This document shows positions 15,406 to 24,859 of a stretch of DNA of 53,789 nucleotides, piece by piece (position 1 is the stretch's first letter; each line of letters opens with the position of its first letter). The stretch is from Paracoccaceae bacterium. GTDB lineage: Bacteria; Pseudomonadota; Alphaproteobacteria; Rhodobacterales; Rhodobacteraceae. Below the pieces are notes generated by a model. The model saw nothing but the letters and a program-made list of their open reading frames with translations, had not been told where the DNA came from and did no database searches. Made by a program: the position numbers and the translations under genes. The stretch lies in NCBI GenBank assembly GCA_003605175.1, contig QWDA01000016.1, forward strand, positions 1 to 53,789. The letters are read 5' to 3'.

Positions 15406-16419
15406 TTAAGTTGAACTCCGGACCTTCAGCTGCCCGACCAATGAGACAGAGCCCGAAGTGCTCTGACCCAGGATCATCCGGATGATCTCGTCAACCATTT
15501 CTTCGATCGGCTGGCGATAGCTTGTAAGCGCTAATAGTGGGTGGGAGACTTGATCAATGTCATCAAAGCCCGCGATCGCCAGGTCTTCCGGCACTCTCAA
15601 ACCGAACTCGCCTTTCGCGACACCTAGCGCGCCGATTGCCAAGGCGTCGTTTTCGCACATCAATACGTCTACACGCTCGGACGACGGGGTGTCAGTTAAA
15701 TATTCGCGGATTTTATCGGCAGCCGCCGAGCTGGCGTAAGTATTGGTGCTGATAACCGTGACGTGGTTAACGCCGCGACTCTCCCAGAAATCCAAGAAAT
15801 TACGACGTCGCCCAAGTGCTGTCGAAAGTGTCCTCGGCCCTGTCAAAAAGCCGGGTCGGCGATATCCTCGTTCCCAAAGGTGCTCGCACATTTGGGTCAT
15901 CGCTGCAGTAGCATCGCAGGACACGGACGGAATCGAGGCGATCGTACTGTTTCGAGCCAGAACAAATAAGGGCAGATGTGACCTGAGTCGTTCGCCGCCT
16001 TCAAGCTGCAAGTCTCGAAAGTCGGTGCCGAAAAGGATTGCTGCGTCCAGCTGACGTTGATCTATGTCCATGATGGCATCGATATGATCATGGTGGCGAT
16101 TAATGTTAATCAGGACCATTATCATTCCCTGACTTTGAAGTGCTTCGGAAAGCTTTTCAAGAAACGGCAATTTAGCGGGATTCTTGAAGTCGTCGATAAG
16201 TACAGCAATTTGTTGGGTCTTTTGCGTAGCAAAGCTTCTTGCGAGAAGGTTCGGACGGTATCCGAGCCTTTCGGCAACAGCTAGAACCCGCTCTCGGCTT
16301 TCGGGCTTGATTGAAGCGCCTGGAGTAAAGGCTCGGTTTACGGTCCACTTCGACACTCCGGCTTCTCTTGCGACGTCGCTGCCGGTTACACGTTTCGCAA
16401 CGCGGTCGGAATCGGACAT
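15406..16419 (-). CDS. LacI-family regulator of the inositol cluster
   Basis: A 337-residue repressor. The HTH is VTGSDVAREAGVSKWTVNRA and the hinge PNLLARSFATQKTQQIAVLI, then a sugar-binding domain with QLDAAILFGTDF, LMCENDALAIGAL and GFDDIDQVSHPLLALTSYRQ, the full LacI/GalR layout. MSDSDR at 16419 is taken as start; an ATG two codons earlier (16425) is possible. It is divergent from the transporter operon, with three TGCACCCGGGTGCA-type palindromes in between, so it most likely represses the iol genes and itself. The inducer is probably inositol or an early catabolite (inference). Confidence 0.9.
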   Translation of the reverse strand: MSDSDRVAKRVTGSDVAREAGVSKWTVNRAFTPGASIKPESRERVLAVAERLGYRPNLLARSFATQKTQQIAVLIDDFKNPAKLPFLEKLSEALQSQGMIMVLININRHHDHIDAIMDIDQRQLDAAILFGTDFRDLQLEGGERLRSHLPLFVLARNSTIASIPSVSCDATAAMTQMCEHLWERGYRRPGFLTGPRTLSTALGRRRNFLDFWESRGVNHVTVISTNTYASSAAADKIREYLTDTPSSERVDVLMCENDALAIGALGVAKGEFGLRVPEDLAIAGFDDIDQVSHPLLALTSYRQPIEEMVDEIIRMILGQSTSGSVSLVGQLKVRSST

Positions 16420-16476
16420 GTGCAATCCTCCAAGTCGATTTTGTCGTTTTCAATTGTAGGAAGAGGAAGACGTCTA

Positions 16477-16490
16477 TGCAACCGGGTGCA
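16477..16490. promoter_or_regulatory. LacI-type operator 1
   Basis: TGCAACCGGGTGCA, one mismatch from the perfect palindrome repeated twice nearby. It lies closest to the regulator gene, 23 bp (centre to centre) from operator 2, about two helical turns. Confidence 0.75.
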
Positions 16491-16499
16491 AAAAGATGT

Positions 16500-16513
16500 T
16501 GCACCCGGGTGCA
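16500..16513. promoter_or_regulatory. LacI-type operator 2
   Basis: TGCACCCGGGTGCA, a perfect 14-bp palindrome with the central CG typical of LacI-family operators. It is identical to operator 3, 66 bp further on. Confidence 0.85.
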
Positions 16514-16565
16514 CGATGTTGGTATCAGATTGGTCGAGGGATTCGCGGTAGGGTAGGGTGAGCCT

Positions 16566-16579
16566 TGCACCCGGGTGCA
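16566..16579. promoter_or_regulatory. LacI-type operator 3
   Basis: Second perfect TGCACCCGGGTGCA, 107 bp before the binding-protein start. Together with operators 1 and 2 it brackets the divergent promoter region. Confidence 0.85.
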
Positions 16580-16685
16580 TGACAAACTCAGAGACCGCCG
16601 AAAACTTCGTCCGTGCCTGCGTTGCTGGGTAAAACTTGCACGTTGCGCACCCGTTTATGAAACGAACGCCAAGGGAGGATGTTCA

Positions 16686-17657
16686 ATGTCTACAAATACC
16701 AGAATCACCCGTGCTTTGGGTAAGCTTGCCGCGGCTGCGGTCTTGGCTGCGTCGACCGTTGCGGGTACCGCAGCCTTCGCTCAGGACGAAATCAGCATCA
16801 TCGCGGTTACGCACGGGCAGGCATCCGACCCGTTCTGGTCGATCGTCAAGAATGGCATCTCCAAAGCCGGCGAAGACCAGGGCGTTTCCGTCGACTACCG
16901 AGCACCGGAAACGTTCGACATGGTTCAGATGAGCCAACTGATCGACGCCGCGGTCAACCAGGAGCCCGACGGCATTATCATTTCGAACCCCGATCCTGAT
17001 GCACTTGGGCCGTCGATCGAGCGCGCCGTTGCCGCAGGTATCCCGGTCATTTCCATGAATTCGGGTATCAGCGCCGCGGCTGGGCTGGGTATCAAGCTTC
17101 ATGTCGGACAGGACGAGCTTCCGGCTGGTCGGATCGTCGGCGCAAAGCTTGCTGAACTCGGCGCCACGCATGTTCTGTGCGTCATTCAGGAAGTCGGCAA
17201 CGTTGCTCTGGACCAACGTTGTCAGGGTGTGACCGAAGGTATGGAAGGCAGCGGCACGGTCACGATCCTTCCGACTTCGTCCGACCCGAGCGAAGTTGAA
17301 GCCAAGATTCGGGCGGCCCTGACCTCGGATGACACGCTTGATGCCGTCATGGGCCTGAGCGCACCGACCGTCGGCGAACCCGCTGTTGCAGCCGTTCAGG
17401 GTCTGGGCATGCAGGACGACGTCATCGTGGCGAGCTACGACCTGTCGGCAAACTTCCTGCAGGCGATCGTCGATGGGAAAGCTGCCTTCGCGGTCGACCA
17501 ACAGCCCTACCTTCAGGGCTACCTGCCTGTCACCAATCTGTCTCAGTACGCCCGTTATGGCGTCATGCCGGCCAACAACACGGCGTCCGGTCCGAGCTTT
17601 GTGACCAAGGATAACGCGCAGCAGGTCATCGACCTCTCGGCGCAAGGCCTCCGCTGA
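16686..17657 (+). CDS. Inositol-type ABC transporter substrate-binding protein
   Basis: A 323-residue RbsB-type binding protein. ATG 16686 is preceded by AGGGAGG at 16673-16679; the frame open to 16575 is upstream leader. The signal peptide (about 30 residues) ends AAFAQ. The mature protein has DEISIIAVTHGQASDPFWSI, EPDGIIISNPDPDALGPSIE and an end region VASYDLSANFLQAI plus FAVDQQPYLQGYLPV, the pattern of inositol-type binding proteins. Its place beside iolG, iolC, iolD, iolB and iolE supports myo-inositol as substrate. First gene of the operon; hairpins follow it. Confidence 0.9.
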   Translation: MSTNTRITRALGKLAAAAVLAASTVAGTAAFAQDEISIIAVTHGQASDPFWSIVKNGISKAGEDQGVSVDYRAPETFDMVQMSQLIDAAVNQEPDGIIISNPDPDALGPSIERAVAAGIPVISMNSGISAAAGLGIKLHVGQDELPAGRIVGAKLAELGATHVLCVIQEVGNVALDQRCQGVTEGMEGSGTVTILPTSSDPSEVEAKIRAALTSDDTLDAVMGLSAPTVGEPAVAAVQGLGMQDDVIVASYDLSANFLQAIVDGKAAFAVDQQPYLQGYLPVTNLSQYARYGVMPANNTASGPSFVTKDNAQQVIDLSAQGLR

Positions 17658-17664
17658 TCTTTCC

Positions 17665-17731
17665 GACCTGAGCAAACGCACTCCGATTGCTCAGGTCTTC
17701 TCGGGTATCCCGCCACGCAGCGGCGGGATAC
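17665..17731 (+). promoter_or_regulatory. Tandem intercistronic hairpins after the binding-protein gene
   Basis: Hairpin A: GACCTGAGCAA / TTGCTCAGGTC (17665-17675 with 17687-17697, 11 bp, followed by TTCTC). Hairpin B: GTATCCCGCC / GGCGGGATAC (17705-17714 with 17722-17731, 10 bp, 7-nt loop, then TTTGG). They probably reduce read-through into iolG or stabilise the binding-protein message; hairpin B is the more terminator-like. Confidence 0.65.
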
Positions 17732-17834
17732 TTTGGGGCACCGCCGCTCGGTAGCCGAAAACTGAAACCATACCTGATTATTCCGCCCGGATCTGCAAGT
17801 TTTGCGGAATGAGGCGCTCTGCCTGGAGAAAACC

Positions 17835-18863
17835 ATGGAAAAGAAACAAGTTGGCCTCGGCCTTATCGGGGCAGGCCGCATCGGAACATTCCACGCTGAA
17901 ACAATTATCAGGCGTATTCCGAATGCGGAGCTGATCTCCACAGCTGACCCTGCGCCGGGCGCGGCCGAGAAGCTGGCTTCGGATCTGGGCGTTGCGAAAC
18001 ATGCGACCGAAATTTCCTCCATTTTGGACGATCCCGACATCGATGGTGTAGTCATTGCATCTCCGGCGCGCTTCCACGCTGATCTGGTCGTACAGGCTTG
18101 CGAAGCCGGGAAGCATGTATTCGTCGAGAAGCCAATGGCGCTGACCATCGCGGATGCTGAGCGCGCAATTGCTGCGGCCCAAAAGGTCGGTGTAACCCTA
18201 CAAGTCGGTTTCAATCGGCGTTGGGACCTGCCGTTCGTAGAAGGGCGTGCCGTAATTGATGCAGGCCAGATCGGAACGCCTCAGCTGTTGCGTTCTCTGA
18301 CCCGAGATCCTGGCCCCTTCGGCGCGGATCCGGCCAAGATCCCGCAGTGGACAATTTTCTACGAGACGCTGATCCATGATTTCGACACGCTGAACTGGCT
18401 GAACAAAGGCGCTATGCCCGTCGAGGTTTTCGCGACCGCTGACGCGCTGGTGCGTCCCGATGCCAAGGCATCTGGGCACCTCGACACCGCCGTTGTCACC
18501 ATCAAGTACGACAATGGTGCGATTGCCGTCGCCGAAGCGAACTTCAGCGCGCTCTACGGATATGACATTCGTGGCGAAGTATTCGGCTCCGAAGGCATGG
18601 TTACGATGGGAGAAATGGCGCGCTCCAGCATGGCACTCTATTCGGCGAACGGTATCCAACAGGACACCTTGCGTAAGGACACCGAGCGCTTCCTCCAGTC
18701 CTACCGAGCGGAGTTTCAGGCGTTTGTCGACGCGATCGCCGGTGCGCCGACTGACGGCCCCGATGGCTATGATGCAAAGATGGCGTTGGCCATTGCATTG
18801 GCCGCCATCGAGTCGGTCAAAGCAAATGCGCCTGTCGCAGTGAGCAAGGTGCTCAAGGCATAA
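17835..18863 (+). CDS. iolG: Inositol 2-dehydrogenase (Gfo/Idh/MocA family)
   Basis: 342 residues from ATG 17835, with GGAGA just upstream; the longer frame from 17802 lacks support. The Rossmann domain starts GLIGAGRIGTFHAE. EKP is at 98-100 (catalytic Lys99). IFYETLIHDFDTLNWL has His181, with Glu177 in the place where IolG usually has Asp (by eye). It should oxidise myo-inositol to 2-keto-myo-inositol with NAD, the first catabolic step, fitting the following iolC, iolD, iolB and iolE genes. Another inositol isomer as substrate cannot be excluded given the changed residue. It is oddly placed between the binding protein and the permease. Confidence 0.78.
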   Translation: MEKKQVGLGLIGAGRIGTFHAETIIRRIPNAELISTADPAPGAAEKLASDLGVAKHATEISSILDDPDIDGVVIASPARFHADLVVQACEAGKHVFVEKPMALTIADAERAIAAAQKVGVTLQVGFNRRWDLPFVEGRAVIDAGQIGTPQLLRSLTRDPGPFGADPAKIPQWTIFYETLIHDFDTLNWLNKGAMPVEVFATADALVRPDAKASGHLDTAVVTIKYDNGAIAVAEANFSALYGYDIRGEVFGSEGMVTMGEMARSSMALYSANGIQQDTLRKDTERFLQSYRAEFQAFVDAIAGAPTDGPDGYDAKMALAIALAAIESVKANAPVAVSKVLKA

Positions 18864-18890
18864 ATCTTTGGCGCATTAAATGGAATTCTA

Positions 18891-18922
18891 GGATGACCCG
18901 CCTGCATCTGGGCGAGTCATCC
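18891..18922 (+). promoter_or_regulatory. Intercistronic hairpin between iolG and permease
   Basis: GGATGAC-c-CGCC ... GGCG-a-GTCATCC (11 paired bases with one internal mismatch, 8-nt loop). There is no T-run. It lies just before the strong GGGAGGAGAA site of the permease gene. Confidence 0.5.
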
Positions 18923-18951
18923 ACAAGAACACTGAGGGAGGAGAACCATAG

Positions 18952-20049
18952 ATGTCTTCTACAACCACAGATGAACGCCTCAAGACAGAGTCGTTCTTGG
19001 CCAGATTTTTGAAGCGGCCAGAACTCGGGGCCTTGGCCGGTTTGATTCTTGTCACCGTTTTCTTTTTTGTGACCGCCGACGGCTCGATGTTTACACTTTC
19101 GGGTTTCATGAACTTCATGCAGCCCGCTTCTCAATTGGGAATTCTCGCCATCGGTGCTGCGCTGCTGATGATTTGTGGGGAATTCGATCTGTCGATCGGA
19201 TCAATGGTCGCCTTTGCTGGCCTGTTCTTCGGCGTCTGCGTGGTCACTTGGAACCTACCTCTGCTCGTCTCCATTCCGGCGACCCTGGTGTTCGCGGCGC
19301 TGGTGGGGGCAATAAATGGAAGTATCGTTCTGCGCTCGGGTCTGCCATCGTTCATCGTTACCTTAGCTTTTCTGTTTATCCTGCGTGGCCTCTCCCTCGT
19401 GGGATTGAAGTGGGCCACTGGCGGTAACACCCAGCTTCGCGGCGTTCGTGAGGCCGTTGAAGACGATTGGTTGGCGCCGCTGTTTTCTGGGGACGCATTC
19501 CCTGACTTGTTTAACTGGCTCGCAAGCAAAGGCTTGATCGACACATTCAATAGCGGACTGCCGAAAGTTCCGGGTATTCCAGTGGAAATCCTTTGGTTCA
19601 TCTTGATCGCTCTCATCGCGACGTACGTTTTGTTGAGGACTCCTGTCGGGAACTGGATTTTTGCCGCGGGTGGCGACAAAAATGCCGCGTCCAATTCCGG
19701 TGTGCCAGTTGGCAAGATCAAACTTTCGCTCTTCATGCTGACGGCATGCTGTGCCGCACTGGTAGCGATTATCACGGTGCTCGACGCAGGATCGACCGAT
19801 GCACGGCGTGGATTTCAGAAAGAATTCGAAGCAATCATTGCCGCTGTGATCGGTGGTTGTCTGTTGACGGGCGGATACGGGTCAGCAATCGGTGCGTTTT
19901 TCGGCTCGATTATCTTCGGGATGGTTGTGATCGGCCTGACCTACACAAACTTTGATCAGGATTGGTTCCAAGTATTCTTGGGCGGAATGCTCCTGATCGC
20001 CGTGTTGTTCAACAACGCGATCCGCAAGCGTGTAACGGGGGAGCGCTAA
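18952..20049 (+). CDS. Inositol-type ABC transporter permease (RbsC family)
   Basis: 365 residues; ATG 18952 sits behind GGGAGGAGAA. Multiple membrane segments are present, with family motifs [60 protein letters not shown] and [20 protein letters not shown]. It is slightly longer than the first-cassette permease (346) because of a soluble loop around residues 160-200 ([19 protein letters not shown]). It forms the channel with the ATPase that begins two bases after its stop. Confidence 0.92.
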   Translation: MSSTTTDERLKTESFLARFLKRPELGALAGLILVTVFFFVTADGSMFTLSGFMNFMQPASQLGILAIGAALLMICGEFDLSIGSMVAFAGLFFGVCVVTWNLPLLVSIPATLVFAALVGAINGSIVLRSGLPSFIVTLAFLFILRGLSLVGLKWATGGNTQLRGVREAVEDDWLAPLFSGDAFPDLFNWLASKGLIDTFNSGLPKVPGIPVEILWFILIALIATYVLLRTPVGNWIFAAGGDKNAASNSGVPVGKIKLSLFMLTACCAALVAIITVLDAGSTDARRGFQKEFEAIIAAVIGGCLLTGGYGSAIGAFFGSIIFGMVVIGLTYTNFDQDWFQVFLGGMLLIAVLFNNAIRKRVTGER

Positions 20050-20050
20050 A

Positions 20051-20872
20051 ATGGCCGGAGATACCAAATTCCATCATGGTGATCCTAGAACCGAAGTTGG
20101 ACCGATCGTCGAGATGAAGAACATCGAGAAACACTTCGGCAACATTATCGCGCTTGCCGGTGTCAGCTTCGATGTATTGCCAGGGGAGTGCCACTGTCTG
20201 TTGGGTGACAACGGCGCCGGCAAATCCACCTTTATCAAAACTATGTCTGGCGTTCACAAGCCCACGAAAGGAGACATTCTTTTCGAAGGCAAGACCATGG
20301 ATTTCGGAAGTCCGCGTGACGCAATGGAGGCGGGCATCGCAACCGTTTTCCAGGATTTGGCAATGATCCCGCTGATGTCGGTCTCTCGCAACTTCTTCAT
20401 GGGGCGAGAGCCAACGAAGGGAGGCGGCATCACCAAACGTCTCGATGTCGATAAAATGAATTCGGTCGTCATGGAAGAGATGCGCAACATGGGCATCAAT
20501 CTTCGAGCACCGGACCAGGCCGTCGGAACCTTGTCTGGAGGCGAACGCCAAACAGTTGCGATCGCGCGTGCCGTCTACTTCGGCGCTAAGGTCCTCATTT
20601 TGGACGAACCAACCTCAGCGTTGGGCGTGCGCCAGACGTCGAACGTGTTGGCGACCATTGACAAGGTCCGCAAACAGGGCGTCGGGGTTGTTTTCATCTC
20701 CCATAATGTTCGACATGCGCTTGCCGTAGGTGACCGTTTCACGGTCTTGAACCGCGGCAAAACTCTTGGCACAGCAAAACGCGGCGAAATTTCGCCCGAA
20801 GAGCTTCAAGACCTTATGGCCGGGGGCCAAGAGCTTGCTCAACTTGAGGGCTCGCTAGGCGGCACTGTCTGA
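20051..20872 (+). CDS. Inositol-type ABC transporter ATP-binding protein
   Basis: A 273-residue single-domain ATPase. It has Walker [10 protein letters not shown] (52-60), Q-loop Gln101, signature LSGGERQ (161-167), Walker B LILDEP (182-187) and a switch His in FISHN (near 218). It is closely similar to the ATPase at 3635, with shared RNFFMG-x-EPTKG and [17 protein letters not shown] blocks, so the two transporters are paralogous. The start follows the permease stop directly. A 124-bp gap with a hairpin separates it from iolC. Confidence 0.92.
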   Translation: MAGDTKFHHGDPRTEVGPIVEMKNIEKHFGNIIALAGVSFDVLPGECHCLLGDNGAGKSTFIKTMSGVHKPTKGDILFEGKTMDFGSPRDAMEAGIATVFQDLAMIPLMSVSRNFFMGREPTKGGGITKRLDVDKMNSVVMEEMRNMGINLRAPDQAVGTLSGGERQTVAIARAVYFGAKVLILDEPTSALGVRQTSNVLATIDKVRKQGVGVVFISHNVRHALAVGDRFTVLNRGKTLGTAKRGEISPEELQDLMAGGQELAQLEGSLGGTV

Positions 20873-20882
20873 TTTTTTTGAA

Positions 20883-20907
20883 GCGCACTTGCCGATAGCG
20901 AGTGCGC
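20883..20907 (+). promoter_or_regulatory. Hairpin between transporter genes and iolC
   Basis: GCGCACTTGC-cgata-GCGAGTGCGC: a 10-bp stem with one G-T pair. The T-run (ATTTTTTT) lies before it, not after, so on the plus strand it is not a classical terminator. It coincides with the start of the more GC-rich iolC-iolD-iolB block. Confidence 0.5.
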
Positions 20908-20996
20908 CTCGATCAACCCGAAATTCAAGCACGACTTTGGCACATTGACACCTCTGTTGTCAGTGGCTGCCTGCAGAACGAACGACTGGACCAATC

Positions 20997-22940
20997 ATGA
21001 GCGACAAAAAACTCGACGTAATCACCATAGGCCGAGCCGGAGTCGACCTCTACGGGGTTCAGATCGGGGGGCGTCTGGAGGATATGGGGTCCTTCGAGAA
21101 GTATATCGGCGGGAGCCCGACGAACATCGCCTGCGGGACGGCGCGGTTGGGGCTTAAGTCCGGGCTGATCACGCGGGTGGGCGACGAACATATGGGGCGG
21201 TTCATCCGCGAGCAGCTCGTGCGCGAGGGGGTGAATGTCGAGGGGGTTGCGACCGACCCCCAGCGGCTGACGGCCCTGGTGCTCCTCGGCATCCGCGACG
21301 AGGAGCGGTTCCCGCTGATCTTCTACCGTGAGAACTGCGCCGACATGGCGCTGTGCGAAGACGATATTGACCCAGCGTTCATCAAGCGCACCCGCGCTGT
21401 GGTCGCCACAGGCACCCACTTGTCCAACCCGCAGACCGAGGCGGCGACCCTCAAGGCGCTCAAACTGGCCCGCCAGTATAGAGCACGCACTGCTCTTGAC
21501 ATCGACTACCGTCCCAACCTTTGGGGCGTCGCTGGCCACGGCGACGGCGAGAGCCGCTTTGTCGAAAGTGACGCCGTGACCGCAAAATTGCTGTCCACGC
21601 TGCACTATTTTGATCTGATCGTCGGCACCGAGGAAGAGTTCCACATCGCGGGCGGCACCACCGATACCCTGGCAGCGCTGCGCAAGGTGCGCGAGAACTC
21701 CCGCGCCACGCTGATCTGCAAACGCGGCGCTCTGGGCGCAGCGGCGTTCGAGGGCGAGATCCCCGACAGCCTCGACGACGGCCAGACGGGGGAGGGCTTC
21801 CTCATCGAAGTCTTTAACACGCTCGGCGCGGGCGATGGCTTCTTCTCGGGCCTGCTTAAAGGCTGGATGGACTGCCCCGATATCGACCGTATCGACTGGC
21901 CGACCGCGCTCAAATACGCCAACGCCTGCGGGGCCTTCGCGGTCTCGCGCCACGGCTGCACGCCGGCCTATCCGTCGCTCTCGGAGCTGGAATTCTTTCT
22001 CAAGCGCGGTCTCGTGCAAAAGGACCTGCGCAACGACCCTGCGCTGGAGCAAATCCACTGGTCTACCACCCGCCACACCCGCAATGATGGCGACTGGTCC
22101 ACGGTCCGCACCTTTGCCTTCGATCACCGCATGCAGCTCGAAGAGATGGAAGGCTATTCGTTGGAGAAGGGCGGCGCCTTCAAGGAGCTGTGCCTTCGGG
22201 CGGCGCTCGACGTCAAAGGCAATCAGGACGGCTACGGAATCCTGTGCGACAACCGCATCGGCCGCACTGCCCTGCATGCCGCCAGCGGCACGGGGCTCTG
22301 GATCGGCCGTCCGACCGAGCTACCCGGCTCGCGCCCGATCGAGTTCGAGCCTGAGCTCGGCGTCGACTTGGGCCAGTTCAAGGAATGGGCCCGCGAGAAC
22401 GTGGTCAAGCTTTTGGTCTTTTGCCACCCCGACGACGATGCGGAGACCCGCGCCCGGCAAGAGGCCCGTGTGAAGCGGCTCTGGACCGCCGCGCGCAACA
22501 ACAACCTCGAGTTCCTGCTCGAGGTCATCCCCTCCAAGGTGGGTCCTGTTGCTCCCGACACGACCGCCACCTTGATCCGGCAGTTCTACGAGGCGGGGAT
22601 CTATCCCGACTGGTGGAAGCTGGAACCGATGGCAACCGCGGAGGCTTGGGCCAGCGCCGTGGCTGCCATCGAGGAATACGACCCGCACACCCGGGGCATC
22701 GTGGTGCTGGGTCTCGATGCCCCCGAGGCGGAGCTGTCAGCCAGCTTCGAGATCGCCGCGAAATTCCCGCTGGTCAAAGGCTTCGCCGTGGGCCGCACGA
22801 TCTTCGGCGATGCCGCGCGGTCTTGGATGTCGGGCGAGATGAGCGATGAGGCCGCTGTCGAGCATATGGCCGAGCGCTTCACCCGCCTGTGCAAGATCTG
22901 GGACGGGGCGCGGGCCAGCGCGCGTTTGAACGGAGAATAA
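20997..22940 (+). CDS. iolC: Bifunctional 5-dehydro-2-deoxygluconokinase / DUF2090 aldolase-like protein (IolC fusion)
   Basis: A 647-residue two-domain protein. Residues 1 to about 330 are a PfkB-type kinase (GGSPTNIACGTARLGLKSGL; phosphate-binding NTLGAGDGFFSGLLKGW), which phosphorylates 5-dehydro-2-deoxy-D-gluconate. Residues about 350-640 form a DUF2090 domain (TFAFDHRMQLEEM, GILCDNRIGRTAL, KLLVFCHPDD, WWKLEPM, GFAVGRTIFGDAARSWM), related to class I aldolases and thought to cleave the phosphorylated product. This fused form is usual in Alphaproteobacteria. Only a weak GGA precedes ATG 20997. Codon use is markedly more GC-rich than in the transporter genes. iolD begins four bases after its stop. 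Confidence 0.9.
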   Translation: MSDKKLDVITIGRAGVDLYGVQIGGRLEDMGSFEKYIGGSPTNIACGTARLGLKSGLITRVGDEHMGRFIREQLVREGVNVEGVATDPQRLTALVLLGIRDEERFPLIFYRENCADMALCEDDIDPAFIKRTRAVVATGTHLSNPQTEAATLKALKLARQYRARTALDIDYRPNLWGVAGHGDGESRFVESDAVTAKLLSTLHYFDLIVGTEEEFHIAGGTTDTLAALRKVRENSRATLICKRGALGAAAFEGEIPDSLDDGQTGEGFLIEVFNTLGAGDGFFSGLLKGWMDCPDIDRIDWPTALKYANACGAFAVSRHGCTPAYPSLSELEFFLKRGLVQKDLRNDPALEQIHWSTTRHTRNDGDWSTVRTFAFDHRMQLEEMEGYSLEKGGAFKELCLRAALDVKGNQDGYGILCDNRIGRTALHAASGTGLWIGRPTELPGSRPIEFEPELGVDLGQFKEWARENVVKLLVFCHPDDDAETRARQEARVKRLWTAARNNNLEFLLEVIPSKVGPVAPDTTATLIRQFYEAGIYPDWWKLEPMATAEAWASAVAAIEEYDPHTRGIVVLGLDAPEAELSASFEIAAKFPLVKGFAVGRTIFGDAARSWMSGEMSDEAAVEHMAERFTRLCKIWDGARASARLNGE

Positions 22941-22944
22941 GTCC

Positions 22945-24801
22945 ATGAGCAACACCATCCGACTGACCGCCGCGCAGGCGACGATCAAATGGCTCTCGGT
23001 GCAACTTACGCCCGAGGGTGATCGTTACATCGACGGGATGTGGGCGATCTTCGGTCACGGCAATGTGGCGGGGATCGGCGAGGCGCTGCATGCCTACCGC
23101 GATGTCTTCCCGACCTGGCGCGGGCAGAACGAACAGACGATGGCTCATACCGCCATCGCGTTCGCCAAGGCGCAAAAGCGCACCCGCGCGATGGCCGTGA
23201 CCTCTTCGATCGGGCCGGGCTCCACGAACGTGGTGACGGCGGCGGCACTCGCGCATGTGAACCGCCTGCCGCTGTTGATCATCGCGGGCGATGTGTTTGC
23301 CACGCGCCGCCCCGATCCGGTCCTGCAGCAGGTCGAGGACTTCGACGACGGCACCGTGTCGGCAAACGACTGCTTCCGGCCGGTGTCGCGCTACTTCGAC
23401 CGCATCACGCGCCCCGAGCACATCCTCTACGCGCTGCCGCGCGCGCTCAGGACCATGACCGATCCCGCGAACTGCGGCCCCGCCACGCTCGCCTTCTGTC
23501 AGGACGTGCAGGCGGAAGCCTATGATTATCCTGTGGAATTCTTCTCCCCCAAGGTCTGGCATATCCGCCGCCCCGTCCCCGACGCAGGTGAACTGGCGCG
23601 CGTGGTGGCCAAGATCAAGGCCGCCAAGCGCCCCGTGATCATCTCGGGCGGCGGCACGATCTACAGCCAAGCCGAGGACACGCTCGCCGACTTCGCCACA
23701 AAGCACAACATCCCCGTGGCCGAGACGCAGGCGGGCAAATCCGGCCTGCCGCAGAGCCACGCGATGAACTTCGGCGCCTCCGGTGTGGACGGCTCGGCGG
23801 CGGCCAACGCGGCCTCCATCGCGGCGGATGTGGTGATTGGCGTGGGCACGCGCTTCCAGGACTTCACCACCGGCTCGCGCACGCTCTTCGGGCATGACGC
23901 GGACCTCGTGTCGATCAACATCCACGGCTATGACGCGGCCAAACACGGCGCGGAAAGCCTCGTGGGGGACGCGAAAGTGACGCTGGAAGCGCTGTCGGCA
24001 GCGCTTGGCGACTACCGCGCGGCAGACCCCGACGCGGGCGCGCGCGCCGACTGGCTGCGCGCGGTGGACGCCTATTGCGCCCGCCCCGACAACCAGTCCG
24101 CGAAGCCCACCGACGGGCAGGTGATCGGCGCGGTGCAACGGGCAACCGGCGAGAACGCGGTGGCGATGTGCGCGGCAGGCACCATGCCCGGCGCGCTCAA
24201 GCTGCTCTGGAAGCCCAGCCAGGGCGGCTACCACATGGAGTATGGCTACAGCTGCATGGGCTACGAGGTCGCTGGCGCTCTGGGCCTGAAACTCGGCGCG
24301 CCCGAACGCGAGGTGATCTGCTTCGTGGGCGACGGCTCCTACATGCTGGCGAACTCGGAGCTGGCCACGGCCGTGATGCGCCGCGTGCCGTTCACGGTGG
24401 TGCTGACCGACAACCGCGGCTACGGCTGCATCAACCGCCTGCAGACCATGGGCTGCGGCGGCGAGCCGTTCAACAACATGTACGTCGATTGCAACGTCGA
24501 GGTGCAGCCCGAGATCGACTATGTGATGCACGCGAGATCCATGGGCGCGCATGCGGTGAAAGCCGCCGGCACCGACCAGCTCGAGGCCGAGATCGCGGCG
24601 GCGCGGGCGCGCAATATTCCCACCGTGATCGTGATCGAAACCGAGGCCAAGGACTTCCCCGGCACCGGCCTGCAAATCACCGCAGGCGCGCATGGCCACT
24701 TCTGGGACGTGGCCGTCCCGCAAGTCTCCGACCGCCAGAAACAACGCGACCGCTTCGCGCAATACCTCGACCAGATCGCAAACGCCAAAATCTCGAACTG
24801 A
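22945..24801 (+). CDS. iolD: 3D-(3,5/4)-trihydroxycyclohexane-1,2-dione hydrolase
   Basis: A 618-residue thiamine-diphosphate enzyme of the acetolactate-synthase fold. The N-terminal Pyr domain has MWAIFGHGNVAGIGEALHAY and the catalytic Glu in RGQNEQTMAH (residue 63). The central domain carries KRPVIISGGGTIYSQAEDTL. The PP domain has the cofactor motif VGDGSYMLANSEL (near 462) and the Mg-binding region LTDNRGYGCINRLQ. It opens the ring of the dione to 5-deoxy-D-glucuronate. GGAGA precedes ATG 22945. Third positions are almost all G or C, unlike iolE and the transporter. Confidence 0.95.
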   Translation: MSNTIRLTAAQATIKWLSVQLTPEGDRYIDGMWAIFGHGNVAGIGEALHAYRDVFPTWRGQNEQTMAHTAIAFAKAQKRTRAMAVTSSIGPGSTNVVTAAALAHVNRLPLLIIAGDVFATRRPDPVLQQVEDFDDGTVSANDCFRPVSRYFDRITRPEHILYALPRALRTMTDPANCGPATLAFCQDVQAEAYDYPVEFFSPKVWHIRRPVPDAGELARVVAKIKAAKRPVIISGGGTIYSQAEDTLADFATKHNIPVAETQAGKSGLPQSHAMNFGASGVDGSAAANAASIAADVVIGVGTRFQDFTTGSRTLFGHDADLVSINIHGYDAAKHGAESLVGDAKVTLEALSAALGDYRAADPDAGARADWLRAVDAYCARPDNQSAKPTDGQVIGAVQRATGENAVAMCAAGTMPGALKLLWKPSQGGYHMEYGYSCMGYEVAGALGLKLGAPEREVICFVGDGSYMLANSELATAVMRRVPFTVVLTDNRGYGCINRLQTMGCGGEPFNNMYVDCNVEVQPEIDYVMHARSMGAHAVKAAGTDQLEAEIAAARARNIPTVIVIETEAKDFPGTGLQITAGAHGHFWDVAVPQVSDRQKQRDRFAQYLDQIANAKISN

Positions 24802-24859
24802 GGGGAGGGGGCCGCGTGCCCCATTTTCCACCTTCGGACCCAAGACAAAGGAGCATCCC

